Shown here piece after piece: positions 11,019 to 20,612 of a stretch of 64,000 bases of DNA. Each line of letters begins with the position of its first letter. Position 1 is the stretch's first letter. The DNA lies in assembly GCA_026770025.1 (NCBI GenBank), contig JAMXDE010000076.1, forward strand, positions 62,001 to 126,000. Reading direction: 5' to 3'. This DNA is from Craspedostauros australis. Lineage: Eukaryota; Bacillariophyta; Bacillariophyceae; Mastogloiales; Achnanthaceae. Position numbers and translations under genes: made by a program. A model generated the notes under the pieces. The model saw only the letters and a program-made list of their open reading frames with translations, had not been told where the DNA came from and made no database searches.

Positions 11019-12436
11019 CTTGGAAGCCAAACGAGTGGAGTATGTGCGGGTAGAGCACACTGCCCCATGAAGGTGGTGTGGTTTGCAAGAAGATACCCTG
11101 CTCGATTGATACAATACTCGTGAAATCTCATTACATAGAATACTCTCTATAAGAGTATTCCAGAGCACTTTGGAGTGCAGCACTACGTTTCAAGCAGAGC
11201 TTTAGAGATCCTCTTCATTGTGAACAGAAACGTGTACGACCTGAAGTAGTGTGGATACGAATGGTTTCGTTCTCATCATCGCAATGCTGGTTGTTGCTTC
11301 TTCCTTCGCCATCTTGCACAGCCCATCAAGAGCGCAACGGTTGCCTTATATTTAGCGGAATCGAGGAAATAGTGGACTATCCTGCTCTACGATCGACTTT
11401 CCTCCACTAGTTGAGCTTCGTCCGTGTTGGTTGCGCTTGTTTCCATCCTTATCGTTTCGAGGCTCTCTACTCGTTCTGGTAGACTGATCAATACAAACGC
11501 GACGAAAAACTGACGATTGACTAAATCGACTAATTTCATTTTGCACTCGAACGAATCAACCTCAATACCTGATTACTAATTTCGAGTAACACGACACGAC
11601 ATCGCGAGTTTTCGTGCGAGGAGGCTGTGTTGCCATGTTGGTTGGCAAAACCAAACAACAGCAACAGGACCACCACGCAGCAACACCAGCAACGGTAGCA
11701 GCTCCAACGTTGAGAGGATCACAGAGCAAGTGTCGGAGGTACGGTCCTGAAGATGGTGTTTTGACGACGGAGCTGAACCAAGATGAGAATGTGATGGAGG
11801 TCTCGTGAAGGCGATGCATGACGGGATGCGGTTGAGGTGTGCGAGGATCGTTGAGGGTGTGGGGTGGTGTGGTGTGTTGTGGGTATCGGTTGTGAACGAG
11901 GCGTTGTCCATGCATTCAAGGAGGGTGCCGTCAACATGAGAATCAGGAAAGCACAAGACGTCGCAAGCCGAGAATCGACGAGAGAGAGAGAGGACCATGG
12001 GAGGAGCAGAGCAAGCCAAATCAAACGGGAGGATCCATGCGCACTCAGCGACGATGGTCGGCTGTCCGAGACCGATGGAATGAGTAGTGGGATTCAGAGA
12101 GTGGAAAGCTGAACGACCACGATGCGATGAGCAAATACAGCCACTCGAACGGCACCAACCAACGAATGTCATGGTGGAAAACACCACACCACAAGCAGCC
12201 ACAATCAGCCACAACCCGTGCACCACATTGGACACATCCCCCTTCCACCTGAGTCCACATTGAAGACGAGCTGCGTTGCGCGCCATTCTTTGCTGACATC
12301 AACGATTGATTTCTCACTTTGTGTTTACCTTTGCACGACGTTCGATATAACTTCCCAACATCAACAACCACCCATTTGACGCCAACTGACACACACCCAA
12401 TCGAATGACACAGAAACAGAAAGATTCAATTGCAAG
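11019..12436. other. Intergenic, no gene seen
   Basis: About 1.4 kb lies between the MYND gene and eS26. It carries an inverted TA-rich stretch (about 11132-11160, containing ATACTCTCTATAAGAGTAT) that may mark the MYND transcript end, plus GTGGT-rich and GAGAG-rich tracts near 11850-11995. The last ~100 bp are C/A-rich and are likely the eS26 leader. Frames across the region overlap each other and show no domains. Confidence 0.4.
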
Positions 12437-12751
12437 ATGACTGTCAAGAGACGTAACCACGGCCGCAACAAGAAGGGACGCGGGCACGTCAAGCGTGTCC
12501 GATGCGTTAGCACAGGAAAGGCCATCCCAAAGGATAAGGCGATCAAGCGCTTCATCGTGCGTAACATCGTCGATGCCTCCTCCCTGCGTGATATCAAGGA
12601 GGCCTCCGCCTACCAAGAATACCAGCTCCCAAAGCTGTACCTGAAAATGTTCTACTGCGTCGAAGCCGCCGTGCATCAGCGTGTCGTCCGTGGACGTTCC
12701 CGCACCAACCGCCGCATCCGCACCCCACCACCACGATTCGGCCGCAGATAA
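12437..12751 (+). CDS. RPS26: 40S ribosomal protein eS26
   Basis: This 104-aa protein is clearly eS26. It has the basic start [15 protein letters not shown], the block [24 protein letters not shown], and the C-terminal RTPPPRF motif. It is slightly shorter than the ~115-aa human protein because the Pro-rich tail after RTPPPRF is missing. eS26 sits at the mRNA exit channel of the small subunit. In other eukaryotes four Cys (human 23, 26, 74, 77) bind zinc. Here Cys23 and Cys74 are kept, but position 26 is Thr and position 77 is Ala. The gene has no intron. Confidence 0.97.
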   Translation: MTVKRRNHGRNKKGRGHVKRVRCVSTGKAIPKDKAIKRFIVRNIVDASSLRDIKEASAYQEYQLPKLYLKMFYCVEAAVHQRVVRGRSRTNRRIRTPPPRFGRR

Positions 12752-13243
12752 ACAAGCAAACAAACAAAGTAGAGCACTCTAGTTTAACGCGAAGCAACCA
12801 ATAGCCTTGCGATATAAGGGGACAGCGACATTCATCGGCCACTTGAATCCTTGCTAGAATGGAAGTGTCGAGAGCACACCAGCAGTCGTACGAGTATGAT
12901 AGATCTTGCTTTGCTTCGTGTGGGATCTGCCAAAGCGCGCAAATTGATGTTGGATAGCGTGGAAACTCAAACGTGCAGATCTTCGATACTGTCTGTCATG
13001 CGCTTCGAGGTCGCAGGTAACAAGTGGACAATGGCGCGAATCTCTTGAGTTGGATCCTTCCAAACGCGCGGCCGCAAACGCAGCCTCAAACACGATCGCA
13101 ACCAACTGACACTTGATGCCAAGCAGAGCAGAGCAGACCATAGCAACAACAACAACAACACTAGTACTCTATCATATAATAGAGTATAATAGAGCATAAT
13201 AGAGTAAAATATAATATTCTATAATATAATATAATTGTTAACA
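12752..13243. other. Intergenic between eS26 and eIF2B alpha
   Basis: The eS26 3' flank includes TCGTACGAGTA near 12887. A CAA repeat (13143-13160) and an AT-rich block built from TAGAGTATAA-like units (about 13163-13240) end right at the eIF2B alpha start codon. The AT-rich block contrasts with the GC-rich coding sequence and is probably promoter or leader. No gene is seen. Confidence 0.4.
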
Positions 13244-14299
13244 ATGGTGGACGAGGGCGGCGATGAGAGCATTCCGCAGGTGCTGAAGGATCTGCGTGGA
13301 TTCCTGAAGCAGAGGCAAGGCGAGACGTCGTCACTGTTCGACAAGAGCGTCATGGCGACTCCCGTGGCGGCCATCAAGGCCTTGCTGGGCGTCGTGGAGC
13401 GTTCGCAGGCCACCACGATGATGGGCTTGCAGGACGAGCTGCGCCAGGCCCAGCAGATCATGCTGGACGACCTGCAGGTGTCGAGGGGCAGCAGCAGCAA
13501 AGGACGCAGCCAGATCGCGCTGGCCAGCGGCTGCGACCTCTTCCTCAAGTACGTCACGCGCTCCTTCCTCGAGCTGCCCAACTTCGAGTCCTGCCGGCAG
13601 GAGGTGCTGGAGAGAGGCCAGAGGTTTGCCGGCATGAGCCTCACAGCGCGCGACCGCATCGCCACGGTGGCCTCCGAGTTCATCCAGGAGGGACAGACGG
13701 TCCTCACGCACGGCTGGAGCCGCGTGGTCGCCTCCATCCTGCTGCAGGCCGCCGAGACCAAGAACTTCGACATCGTCATCCTGGAGGGACGCCCGGACGC
13801 TGCGGGGGCCAAGGCCGCCAGGTTCTACGCCTCGCACAGCACCAACAACATACCCACCAAGGTGGTGCTGGACTCGGCCATGGGCTACATCATGGAGTCC
13901 GTGGACATCGTCCTGGTCGGCGCCGAGTCCGTCGTGGAGAACGGCGGCTGCGTCAACAAGATAGGCACCTACGCGCTCGCGGCCTGCGCCAAGGCACACG
14001 GCAAGCCCTTCTACGTCGGGGCGGAGAGCTACAAGTTCGCGCGTCTCTATCCCCTCAACCAGAAGGATCTGCCCTACAGCACCACGAAGATACCGATCAG
14101 GGTCTGCGACACGACGGCATCCACACCAGCCTCAGCTCAGACCACCACAGGCGTCATACAGGACCTGCCCGACAAGGTCGCCTGCGAGAACCCGCTCTGC
14201 GATTACACGCCTGCCAAGTTCATCACGCTGCTCTTCACCGACCTCGGCGTCCTCACCCCCAGCGCCGTGTCCGATGAGCTCATTCGGTTATACCAGTAG
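13244..14299 (+). CDS. EIF2B1: Translation initiation factor eIF2B subunit alpha
   Basis: This is a 351-aa protein from the ATG at 13244 (AACAATGG); an in-frame TTG nine bases earlier is not a likely start. It matches eIF2B alpha along its length: the helical N-terminus with ATPVAAIKALLGVVERS, the Rossmann-like core with LTHGWSRVVASILLQAAETKNFDIVILEGRPD, DSAMGYIMESVDIVLVGAESVVENGG, GTYALAACAKAHGKPFYV, and the C-terminal NPLCDYTP..FITLLFTDLGVLTPSAVSDELI. It is about 45 residues longer than the human protein, partly because of a Thr/Ala-rich insert near residues 285-300. eIF2B is the guanine nucleotide exchange factor for eIF2; the alpha subunit senses eIF2 phosphorylation. Codon third positions are strongly G/C. 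There is no intron. Confidence 0.97.
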   Translation: MVDEGGDESIPQVLKDLRGFLKQRQGETSSLFDKSVMATPVAAIKALLGVVERSQATTMMGLQDELRQAQQIMLDDLQVSRGSSSKGRSQIALASGCDLFLKYVTRSFLELPNFESCRQEVLERGQRFAGMSLTARDRIATVASEFIQEGQTVLTHGWSRVVASILLQAAETKNFDIVILEGRPDAAGAKAARFYASHSTNNIPTKVVLDSAMGYIMESVDIVLVGAESVVENGGCVNKIGTYALAACAKAHGKPFYVGAESYKFARLYPLNQKDLPYSTTKIPIRVCDTTASTPASAQTTTGVIQDLPDKVACENPLCDYTPAKFITLLFTDLGVLTPSAVSDELIRLYQ

Positions 14300-14814
14300 C
14301 AGCATCCACAACATTTGCAGAGTAAGCTGTGCAGGACATGGCATGTTGTAGACCGGCATGATCAATACAGCAATGCATATCACAAGCACGTCATAGCAAG
14401 CGCGTCATAGTCTCAAGTGTTCACCACCACTACAGTACTATATACTATACAGTACCATAGTTGTCACAGCAAAGCAATGGTGATGACATTCTCTCCTGCT
14501 GTTCTGCATGCTCAGGTCAATGAGGAATCGTACGGCAGTAGGAGCGCTGCCATTCCCAGTATGAGACGATGTCGATGGTGCAGACGGAAGTGCTGCGACG
14601 CATGTATTGTACGGACAAACACAGTATTTTCCTTGTTGATGGATGATGTGATATGTTTTGCTTTTAGTAGGTACTGTCCTTGTTTCTATTGGCGATGACG
14701 GAGTACTATTAATAATATAAGAATAACTACTCGCACCACTCACCACGAAGACGCTGATCTGTCTTGTGCTTCTTTGCGCTGTGCTTCGTGGAATGTCGTG
14801 CTGCGTTGAGTCAT
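14300..14814. other. Convergent 3' ends, no gene
   Basis: This is the space between two converging genes. It contains a TA-rich cluster (14430-14460, with ACTATATACTATACAG) and GAGTACTATTAATAATATAAG (14700-14721), one near each gene end. These are plausible 3'-processing regions. No coding frame has support. Confidence 0.35.
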
Positions 14815-17295
14815 TTAGGCAGCCCGAGCGACTGGGCTGAAACATTTCGGATTGGAGATTGGGATTGGGTTGATGTCCGTCTCCAGAGTGAGAGGAGCCC
14901 GCGTTCTAACCGGCAGGGTTGGCGAGGAGTCGATGTGATCGTTGCTTGCACCATTGTGTTCTGGCGAAGACGATGGTAGGAGCAGCTCGGAGGATGATGG
15001 TTCATCAGCAGCAGCATCATCACCATCAGCATCATCATTGTTTTCGGCTTCGTTATGAATCTCCATGGCACTGGCGGCATCCGCCTTGCCCACCTTCCTG
15101 GCACGTTTCTGGCACTTGGATGAGATGGCGTAATACACTTCCGCCAGCACTTGCGCATCCACGTGGCCATGCTCGTTGCGCTGTCCCTCCTGCTCCTCGA
15201 GGACGGCGCCGTAGGCCTTGTTGCGACGGCGATCACGTCTGCGCAGGCCATCCGCGGTCATCTTTTCGAGGCCGCGGATGGTGTCGTCGTTGTGAATGCC
15301 GTTGTCATCGATGTCGACGCTGACGATGGGATCACTCGCATCGTGGTCGCTGTCGTTGATGTCATCGTTGTTGTTGTTGGTGTGTGCACTGCGGCGACTC
15401 ACCGTTTCGTAGAGATGGATGAGATGGTAGGAGGACCGGATGATGGCGTCGTAATCCTCGTCTTGGTACCAGCACTGCTGCATCTCCAGGGGCGTGTAAT
15501 CGTTCAAGGAGAGGGCGTTGCGTACTCGGACGTTGCAGGCAAACCGCACAACGCGGCGTTGTCGTTTGGTCTTCTTCACAGCATCGAGAGCAGTGTTGCT
15601 GGTGTTGGCCTGGATGCGGTTGGCCTGGAGGCTGCTGGTGTTGCTTGCCGTGATGGTCGCCCGGCTGGCAGTGGTGCCATCGCTGAGCTGTCGTTTCTTC
15701 GCAGATGCACGCGGCAGAGCCTGAATGACTTGCATGCGCTGCGCTGCCTCACGCACGATGTCCAACCCATCGGCGATATCGAAGCAGTCCACATCGTGAT
15801 CGTCGCTGTCATCAATGTCCGTTGCAGTCGCCGCATCCTCATCTTCGCTGACCTTCTTCTCACCGCAGTCGTATTGATGGCGGTTGTTGTGCTCGTTGTG
15901 AGCGAGAAGGCGGATGACGGCATGCGAGGACGAGACAGGCTGCAAATGGAGCGGGTAGTCCACGAAGTCATCATCGACCTCGTCTTCCTCCTCCTGCTGC
16001 TCATGTTCCTGGTCATGTTCCGTGTTGCTGTGGTCGTGGCTGTCGTCCACGATCTCCTGCTGCTGATAGTCGCAGGTGCTGTCATCGATGATATCATCGT
16101 CTCCATCAGCCTCGCTGAAGCTGGTTTGGGCGTGTTGCTGGTACTGCTGCTGTTGCTGATGGCGGTATTCCTGCTCGTAGTCCACGGAGGAGGCAACGGT
16201 GGGCGCCGTCTGCTCGGAGTTGAGGCGGTTGGGTTTGAACTGCTGTCCTATCGATCGGCGGTTGGGTCGTCGACATGGTTTGGTGGGAGGAAGGCAGCTT
16301 CTCTGATAGCCCTTGCTTGTGTTATTCATGTTGTTCTTGCTCCTGTTGTTGTTAGTGGTGTTGCCATTCATGTTGGTGTTGAGGTTGAAGTTGCTGAAGG
16401 ATGCAGACAGTGCACCCGCAGCAGGTTCAGTCAATGTAGATAGTGTAGACAGTGTAGACAGTGCAGGCAGTGTAGACGGTGCGGAACGAGCCTTCACATG
16501 AACAGAGTCGCAGAGGGAGTGGTGGATGGAGTCATCTTCATCGGCCTCGTAGTACATGGCCCCGCAGGTGACGGGCGCGTGAGAGCTATCGCAGATCTCG
16601 TCATCGCCCTCCCAATCCGCGGGATCCCACACGATCTCGTCGTTGGGATGGATCTCGCTTTCGCGTCGCTTGGCGATCTTGAGCACCTGCAGACGTTCGT
16701 AGCAGCGACCGTAGTAAGCGTTGCTGGTGAAGCGCATGAGATCATCCGCGTTGACCGTCTCCTCGTCCAAGTCGAAGTCCCCCTCTTCATCGTCCAGATC
16801 GCTGATCCTGCGCGACGAGGTCATCTGGTGGAACGTGCGGATGGCCTTCAGCGGGGGGAACTCGCGGGAGGCGCCTCTGTGGTGCCCGCTGCCCTGGTTG
16901 CTCAGCATGCTGGTGCGGTGGATGCTGCGTCCCTGGCGGCTGCTGCTCTGCAAGGTGGAGCATGTTGCGCTGTTGCGCAGTTCGTCCATCTCACCCATTA
17001 CACCCATCTCATCCACTCCGTCTTCGCTGAGCAGACTGCCGCGGCCGCTGCCATTCACGATGGCCAGGGCAGCGATGGCCGCAGCGCCAGCTGTGGAGTG
17101 CATGGACGGCGCGCAGGTGGAGCGAGGGTTGGAAGCATGCGTGAAGCTCAGCCTGTAGTGGCTGGAGCTGCTCCTCCGTCTGCAGGGCTGCACGGGAGGT
17201 TGTGAGGAGGGGTCCGCGCAGGTCTTTGTCATGCACATGCTGTGTGCGCACTGCAGACGGATGCTGGTCGTCGTCATGCCTGTGGTAGCTATCAT
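14815..17295 (-). CDS. WY/RGLE-family protein, long form (paralogue 1)
   Basis: The ATG at 17295 gives 826 aa. The N-terminal third is Ser/Thr/His-rich, with a conserved-looking patch around FPPLKAIRTFHQM and YYGRCYERLQVLKIAKRR. The middle is Asn/Gln/Asp/Glu low complexity. The C-terminal domain starts near residue 575 after a basic KKTKRQRR stretch: VVRFACNVRVR, then NDYTPLEM..CWY...DYDAI, then TIRGLE, RRRDRRRNKAYGAVLEEQ, and a final helix with K.AR..GKADA.SAM. The same order occurs in three smaller genes at 23877, 27652 and 33283. I recall this as a large diatom family of unknown function. The basic stretch suggests nuclear location. No intron is evident. The long antisense frame at 15151-16443 is a shadow of the repeats in this gene. 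Confidence 0.8.
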   Translation of the reverse strand: MIATTGMTTTSIRLQCAHSMCMTKTCADPSSQPPVQPCRRRSSSSHYRLSFTHASNPRSTCAPSMHSTAGAAAIAALAIVNGSGRGSLLSEDGVDEMGVMGEMDELRNSATCSTLQSSSRQGRSIHRTSMLSNQGSGHHRGASREFPPLKAIRTFHQMTSSRRISDLDDEEGDFDLDEETVNADDLMRFTSNAYYGRCYERLQVLKIAKRRESEIHPNDEIVWDPADWEGDDEICDSSHAPVTCGAMYYEADEDDSIHHSLCDSVHVKARSAPSTLPALSTLSTLSTLTEPAAGALSASFSNFNLNTNMNGNTTNNNRSKNNMNNTSKGYQRSCLPPTKPCRRPNRRSIGQQFKPNRLNSEQTAPTVASSVDYEQEYRHQQQQQYQQHAQTSFSEADGDDDIIDDSTCDYQQQEIVDDSHDHSNTEHDQEHEQQEEEDEVDDDFVDYPLHLQPVSSSHAVIRLLAHNEHNNRHQYDCGEKKVSEDEDAATATDIDDSDDHDVDCFDIADGLDIVREAAQRMQVIQALPRASAKKRQLSDGTTASRATITASNTSSLQANRIQANTSNTALDAVKKTKRQRRVVRFACNVRVRNALSLNDYTPLEMQQCWYQDEDYDAIIRSSYHLIHLYETVSRRSAHTNNNNDDINDSDHDASDPIVSVDIDDNGIHNDDTIRGLEKMTADGLRRRDRRRNKAYGAVLEEQEGQRNEHGHVDAQVLAEVYYAISSKCQKRARKVGKADAASAMEIHNEAENNDDADGDDAAADEPSSSELLLPSSSPEHNGASNDHIDSSPTLPVRTRAPLTLETDINPIPISNPKCFSPVARAA

Positions 17296-20200
17296 CTTGT
17301 TGTGCAAGAGTACGCTCTAGACCATGCAATCGTATTGAATTGTGTGTTGTGAGTTGTGTTATGATGGTCCGATGGTATTCTATGATGGTATGGTACTGAT
17401 ATGACTGTTGTGCTTTCTGTTGTTGCTGGCCTCAATGCTCATGAAGTTATGAGGATTCTGCTTGGTCTGTGTTGGAACGTATTCGTACCAACTAACTTTC
17501 GTGGTTTCCTTGCGATCGTTTCAGACACGCAATGTCGTCGCTGTTTGTTGTGGCACACAAACGGTGATCTGCCTACCAACCATGCGTGTTGTTGGCGCTG
17601 CTGTTGATCTCGTGAAGGGCTTTGATGCATCTTTGGTCCTGTTGGTGTGGTTGGACAAACGAGGGAACTGTGATGTACAAAGCCCCACAAATTTGCGTGA
17701 CTTCGTGTCTGCGGATACAACAACTGCGGTGTACTTGCGCGTCCGTGCACAATCTACCACACGCGTACATCGCGCTCGCAATCACACCACCACGTGACCA
17801 TGGTGGAAGTGAACGCGGGTGTGCGCATTCGCAGGGAGGTTTGGCGTCCCGAAGCAGGCCTCCCCACCAATCAACAGCACCAAACGACGTGCGAAACAAC
17901 GTGGATGGACGATCAGCGCGGCGTGGGTACTACGACATGGACCCTTCCTTAGCGAACGACGTGGCCATAATTATGCCAATTTAGTCGTTGTTTGTCTTGT
18001 ACCTGCACAACTATGCCCATTACCGACATTTAGTCACTGACGGTTGATGCCTGGTCGCTTGTTTATCTTCGTCTTCGTCCTCCGCGAAGAGACAGCTGAC
18101 GGTCCCGTAAATGATGCTGCGAATAGAATCGCTCGTCGAAGCCCTGTATGCAAGCTTAGCCTTTCTCTGGGGCAACCCCTTCCAAAATGTTCCACGTTGG
18201 CCCACCAGGACAGGGCCCAAGACGAAATGGGCTTCCACAGAACGGCCAGACCACGTGTAAAACCATCAGACGCTAACAGTCCAGACTGCGCATCTCCGAC
18301 ACGTCAAAATTATCTCCTTCCCGCCAGGTTCGTTGTTGTGGAGTCCAACATTCCGTCGCTTGACAAACCCAACGCAATAGCACCAGCAACAACAGCACAG
18401 ACAGCAACCGTAGCAGCACCGAGTTCCAGACCTGTTGTTCGAAGATGATCGCAAGCAGAGATCTTCGTCCCCAGATCCATGCAGCGCGTGTCACCGCTCG
18501 CGGGTCCGCAACAGAGAGGTTTCTCTCTCGCTCTGTCTTTCTCACTTCGCATTCGAGCTTTGTCACTGTTGTATCATCCGGTGCCGGAGTTGTTGCAACA
18601 TCCTTCTTGCAACATTGATGCGCTTGCACAGATCGTAGAGCAGAACAGGAGTCACGAGGGATTCTAAAACAGGGCATCGCAACCTTCGCTTGCGCGCCTG
18701 CTCACGTCCATGGAAGAGCAAAGGTCCCCGCTCTAATTGGGCGGTCGCAAGAAGCCTCCATGCGAAGTGGTCCATCGACAACAGCAACGTTTAACTTGTG
18801 AACGAAGAGGGCAGTTCAATGTTGGAGGAGAGGCGAAGTTACCGTTTGGACAGTACTTTACTGTGAGTGTTGGTGCCAGCAACTTCGTCCTGGTATCGAC
18901 TCGTTCGATCAATACCAAATCATTCGTGTGTTCGTGGCGACCAAGTCTCAATCCGCCTTCCCCTCTTGCTGCGACGGGCGTATTTACAACACACGTGGGA
19001 GGACTTCTCTTGCCCGCCATACGATGCTTCGATCACGAGTCGCATCAGTCCGGTCTGTTTTTGTACCTGCGAATCATCCAAAGAACCTTTTTGCTTCCTG
19101 TCCAGAGATCCGTCCCAATCACGTGTGCTCCTCATCCCCTTCTGCGAACGCTGTTCACGACGAAACAGCCAAGCTTAATCGCTCCAACCCGTTTTCATAG
19201 CCACCCCACGTGGTGAATTTTTCCGTTCATTCGATTCATCCCATGCGAGCATGCCACGATCGTGTACCAGCGTTTGTTCAGCCGTCCTGCATAGCCTCCA
19301 CCTCCTCATTAGCTTGTCCGCTTGTTTGCTCGGCAGGCCGCGTTGGCGAGAAGACGCGTGCGGAATGGCCCACACATGGCGACCAGTGAAGACAGCACCA
19401 TGTGTTCTTCGTTTGCGCGTGTTCCGCCCCCCAAGTTTTCTCTCTATGTCTGTCTTTCTATACATCTATATCTGTCTGTCTATATGTATGTCTGTACATA
19501 TGTATGTATGTGTATCCCTGTCTGTTTTCTGTCGACACTTCTCACTGTGACTGTTTCGCACTGGAAAGGACTCGCAGACAACTCTCCGACCATAAAATCA
19601 AACAGACAGACAACCATCGCCACATCCACCAAGCGATGTCATGGATTACTTCGACCAAAACTCTCGATTTCAATGTGCCGGCAGTCACGTCAGCTCCACC
19701 ACCAGAAGTGATTCATAACATGATTATTGAAACCCCAAACAACTTTTTTATCGTTGTTGTGCATATTTTCAGCTTTCATTTGGGCTTTTAATGGGCCGTA
19801 ATCAACAGAAATGCATTTACGAACCAGAACTGGGACAATCGGAGAGCCTTCTTCCAAAACAAGTTCTTTGAAAATTGTATCATTCGAATCGCTAGCGTTG
19901 CGACAGAGGTCACGTTTGTGAGAAACATTGGAAACAACAGGACTCGTGCCCCGTGTTGTTGGTGTGAATTCGCTGATGCAAGCCAGATTGCTCCTCGCTT
20001 TGGCTTCCATCGTCGCCATCATCCCTCGTATCACTTCACCCCAAAGAGCGTCGTTCAGCACCCGCTCACGCAGGACAAGAGGCATCGCACTGCAAGAGGC
20101 AGCAGCACATTGCCTCCTGCGACACCAAGACACCGGGCTGCCATCGCCCTGGTTTTCATTGCCACTTTCGTTGACATCATTTACGTCGGTGTTGTCGGCA

Positions 20201-20612
20201 TTGCTGGTTCCTGATCGCTGGCCTTGTGCAGAGCCTGGCTCTCTTCCACTCAGACTCCTCTCTGGGCACCGATTGCAGACATCGCATTCATCAGCACCCA
20301 TCAGCGCCCATCAGCACCCATCAGCAGCAGGACAAGCACCAACAACAGCGGCAAAGTCGAAGGACAGGGCCGCAAACCAGTCAAAACGCCCCGTGCGTAG
20401 CCTACGGATGCAATCTAGAGGCCTTTGGACCCAGAACTCTTTGCTGCACTGCACTCTCTCTACCATTATATTGTATTACATCACCTTATACTCCATATCG
20501 ATCGCTAACTGCACATTGGGACCAACACACCCATATCCCCCCGCGTGCTCAAAGAAGAAGGACGTGCATTGGAGTGGAGGTGTTCGGCAAGGGACCACCG
20601 TAGCAGATCAGC
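17296..20612. other. Gene-poor 3.3-kb region with one weak ORF
   Basis: Frames are short and overlap in many registers. A TCTATCTG/TGTATGTA low-complexity tract lies at 19441-19512. A four-copy CAGCACCCAT-like repeat is at about 20290-20325. The only frame worth naming is on the minus strand at 19690-20301 (listed separately). The last ~100 bp may be the leader of the LRR gene. Confidence 0.35.
19690..20301 (-). CDS. Possible 203-aa hypothetical protein
   Basis: An ATG-started open frame of 203 codons with a CDVCNRC string near its start, an Asp/Asn/Ser-rich stretch, and a plausible folded C-terminal part (FKELVLEEGSPIVPVLVRK). No family is recognised. It begins inside a short tandem repeat and ends with a Trp-rich tail. 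Length and composition are the only support, so it could be chance. Confidence 0.22.
   Translation of the reverse strand: MGADECDVCNRCPERSLSGREPGSAQGQRSGTSNADNTDVNDVNESGNENQGDGSPVSWCRRRQCAAASCSAMPLVLRERVLNDALWGEVIRGMMATMEAKARSNLACISEFTPTTRGTSPVVSNVSHKRDLCRNASDSNDTIFKELVLEEGSPIVPVLVRKCISVDYGPLKAQMKAENMHNNDKKVVWGFNNHVMNHFWWWS

Noticed and set aside
15151-16443. 430-codon plus-strand frame, Val/Leu-rich
   Set aside because: Antisense shadow of the Asp/His/Asn-rich minus-strand WY/RGLE gene; composition is the mirror image of its low-complexity tracts.
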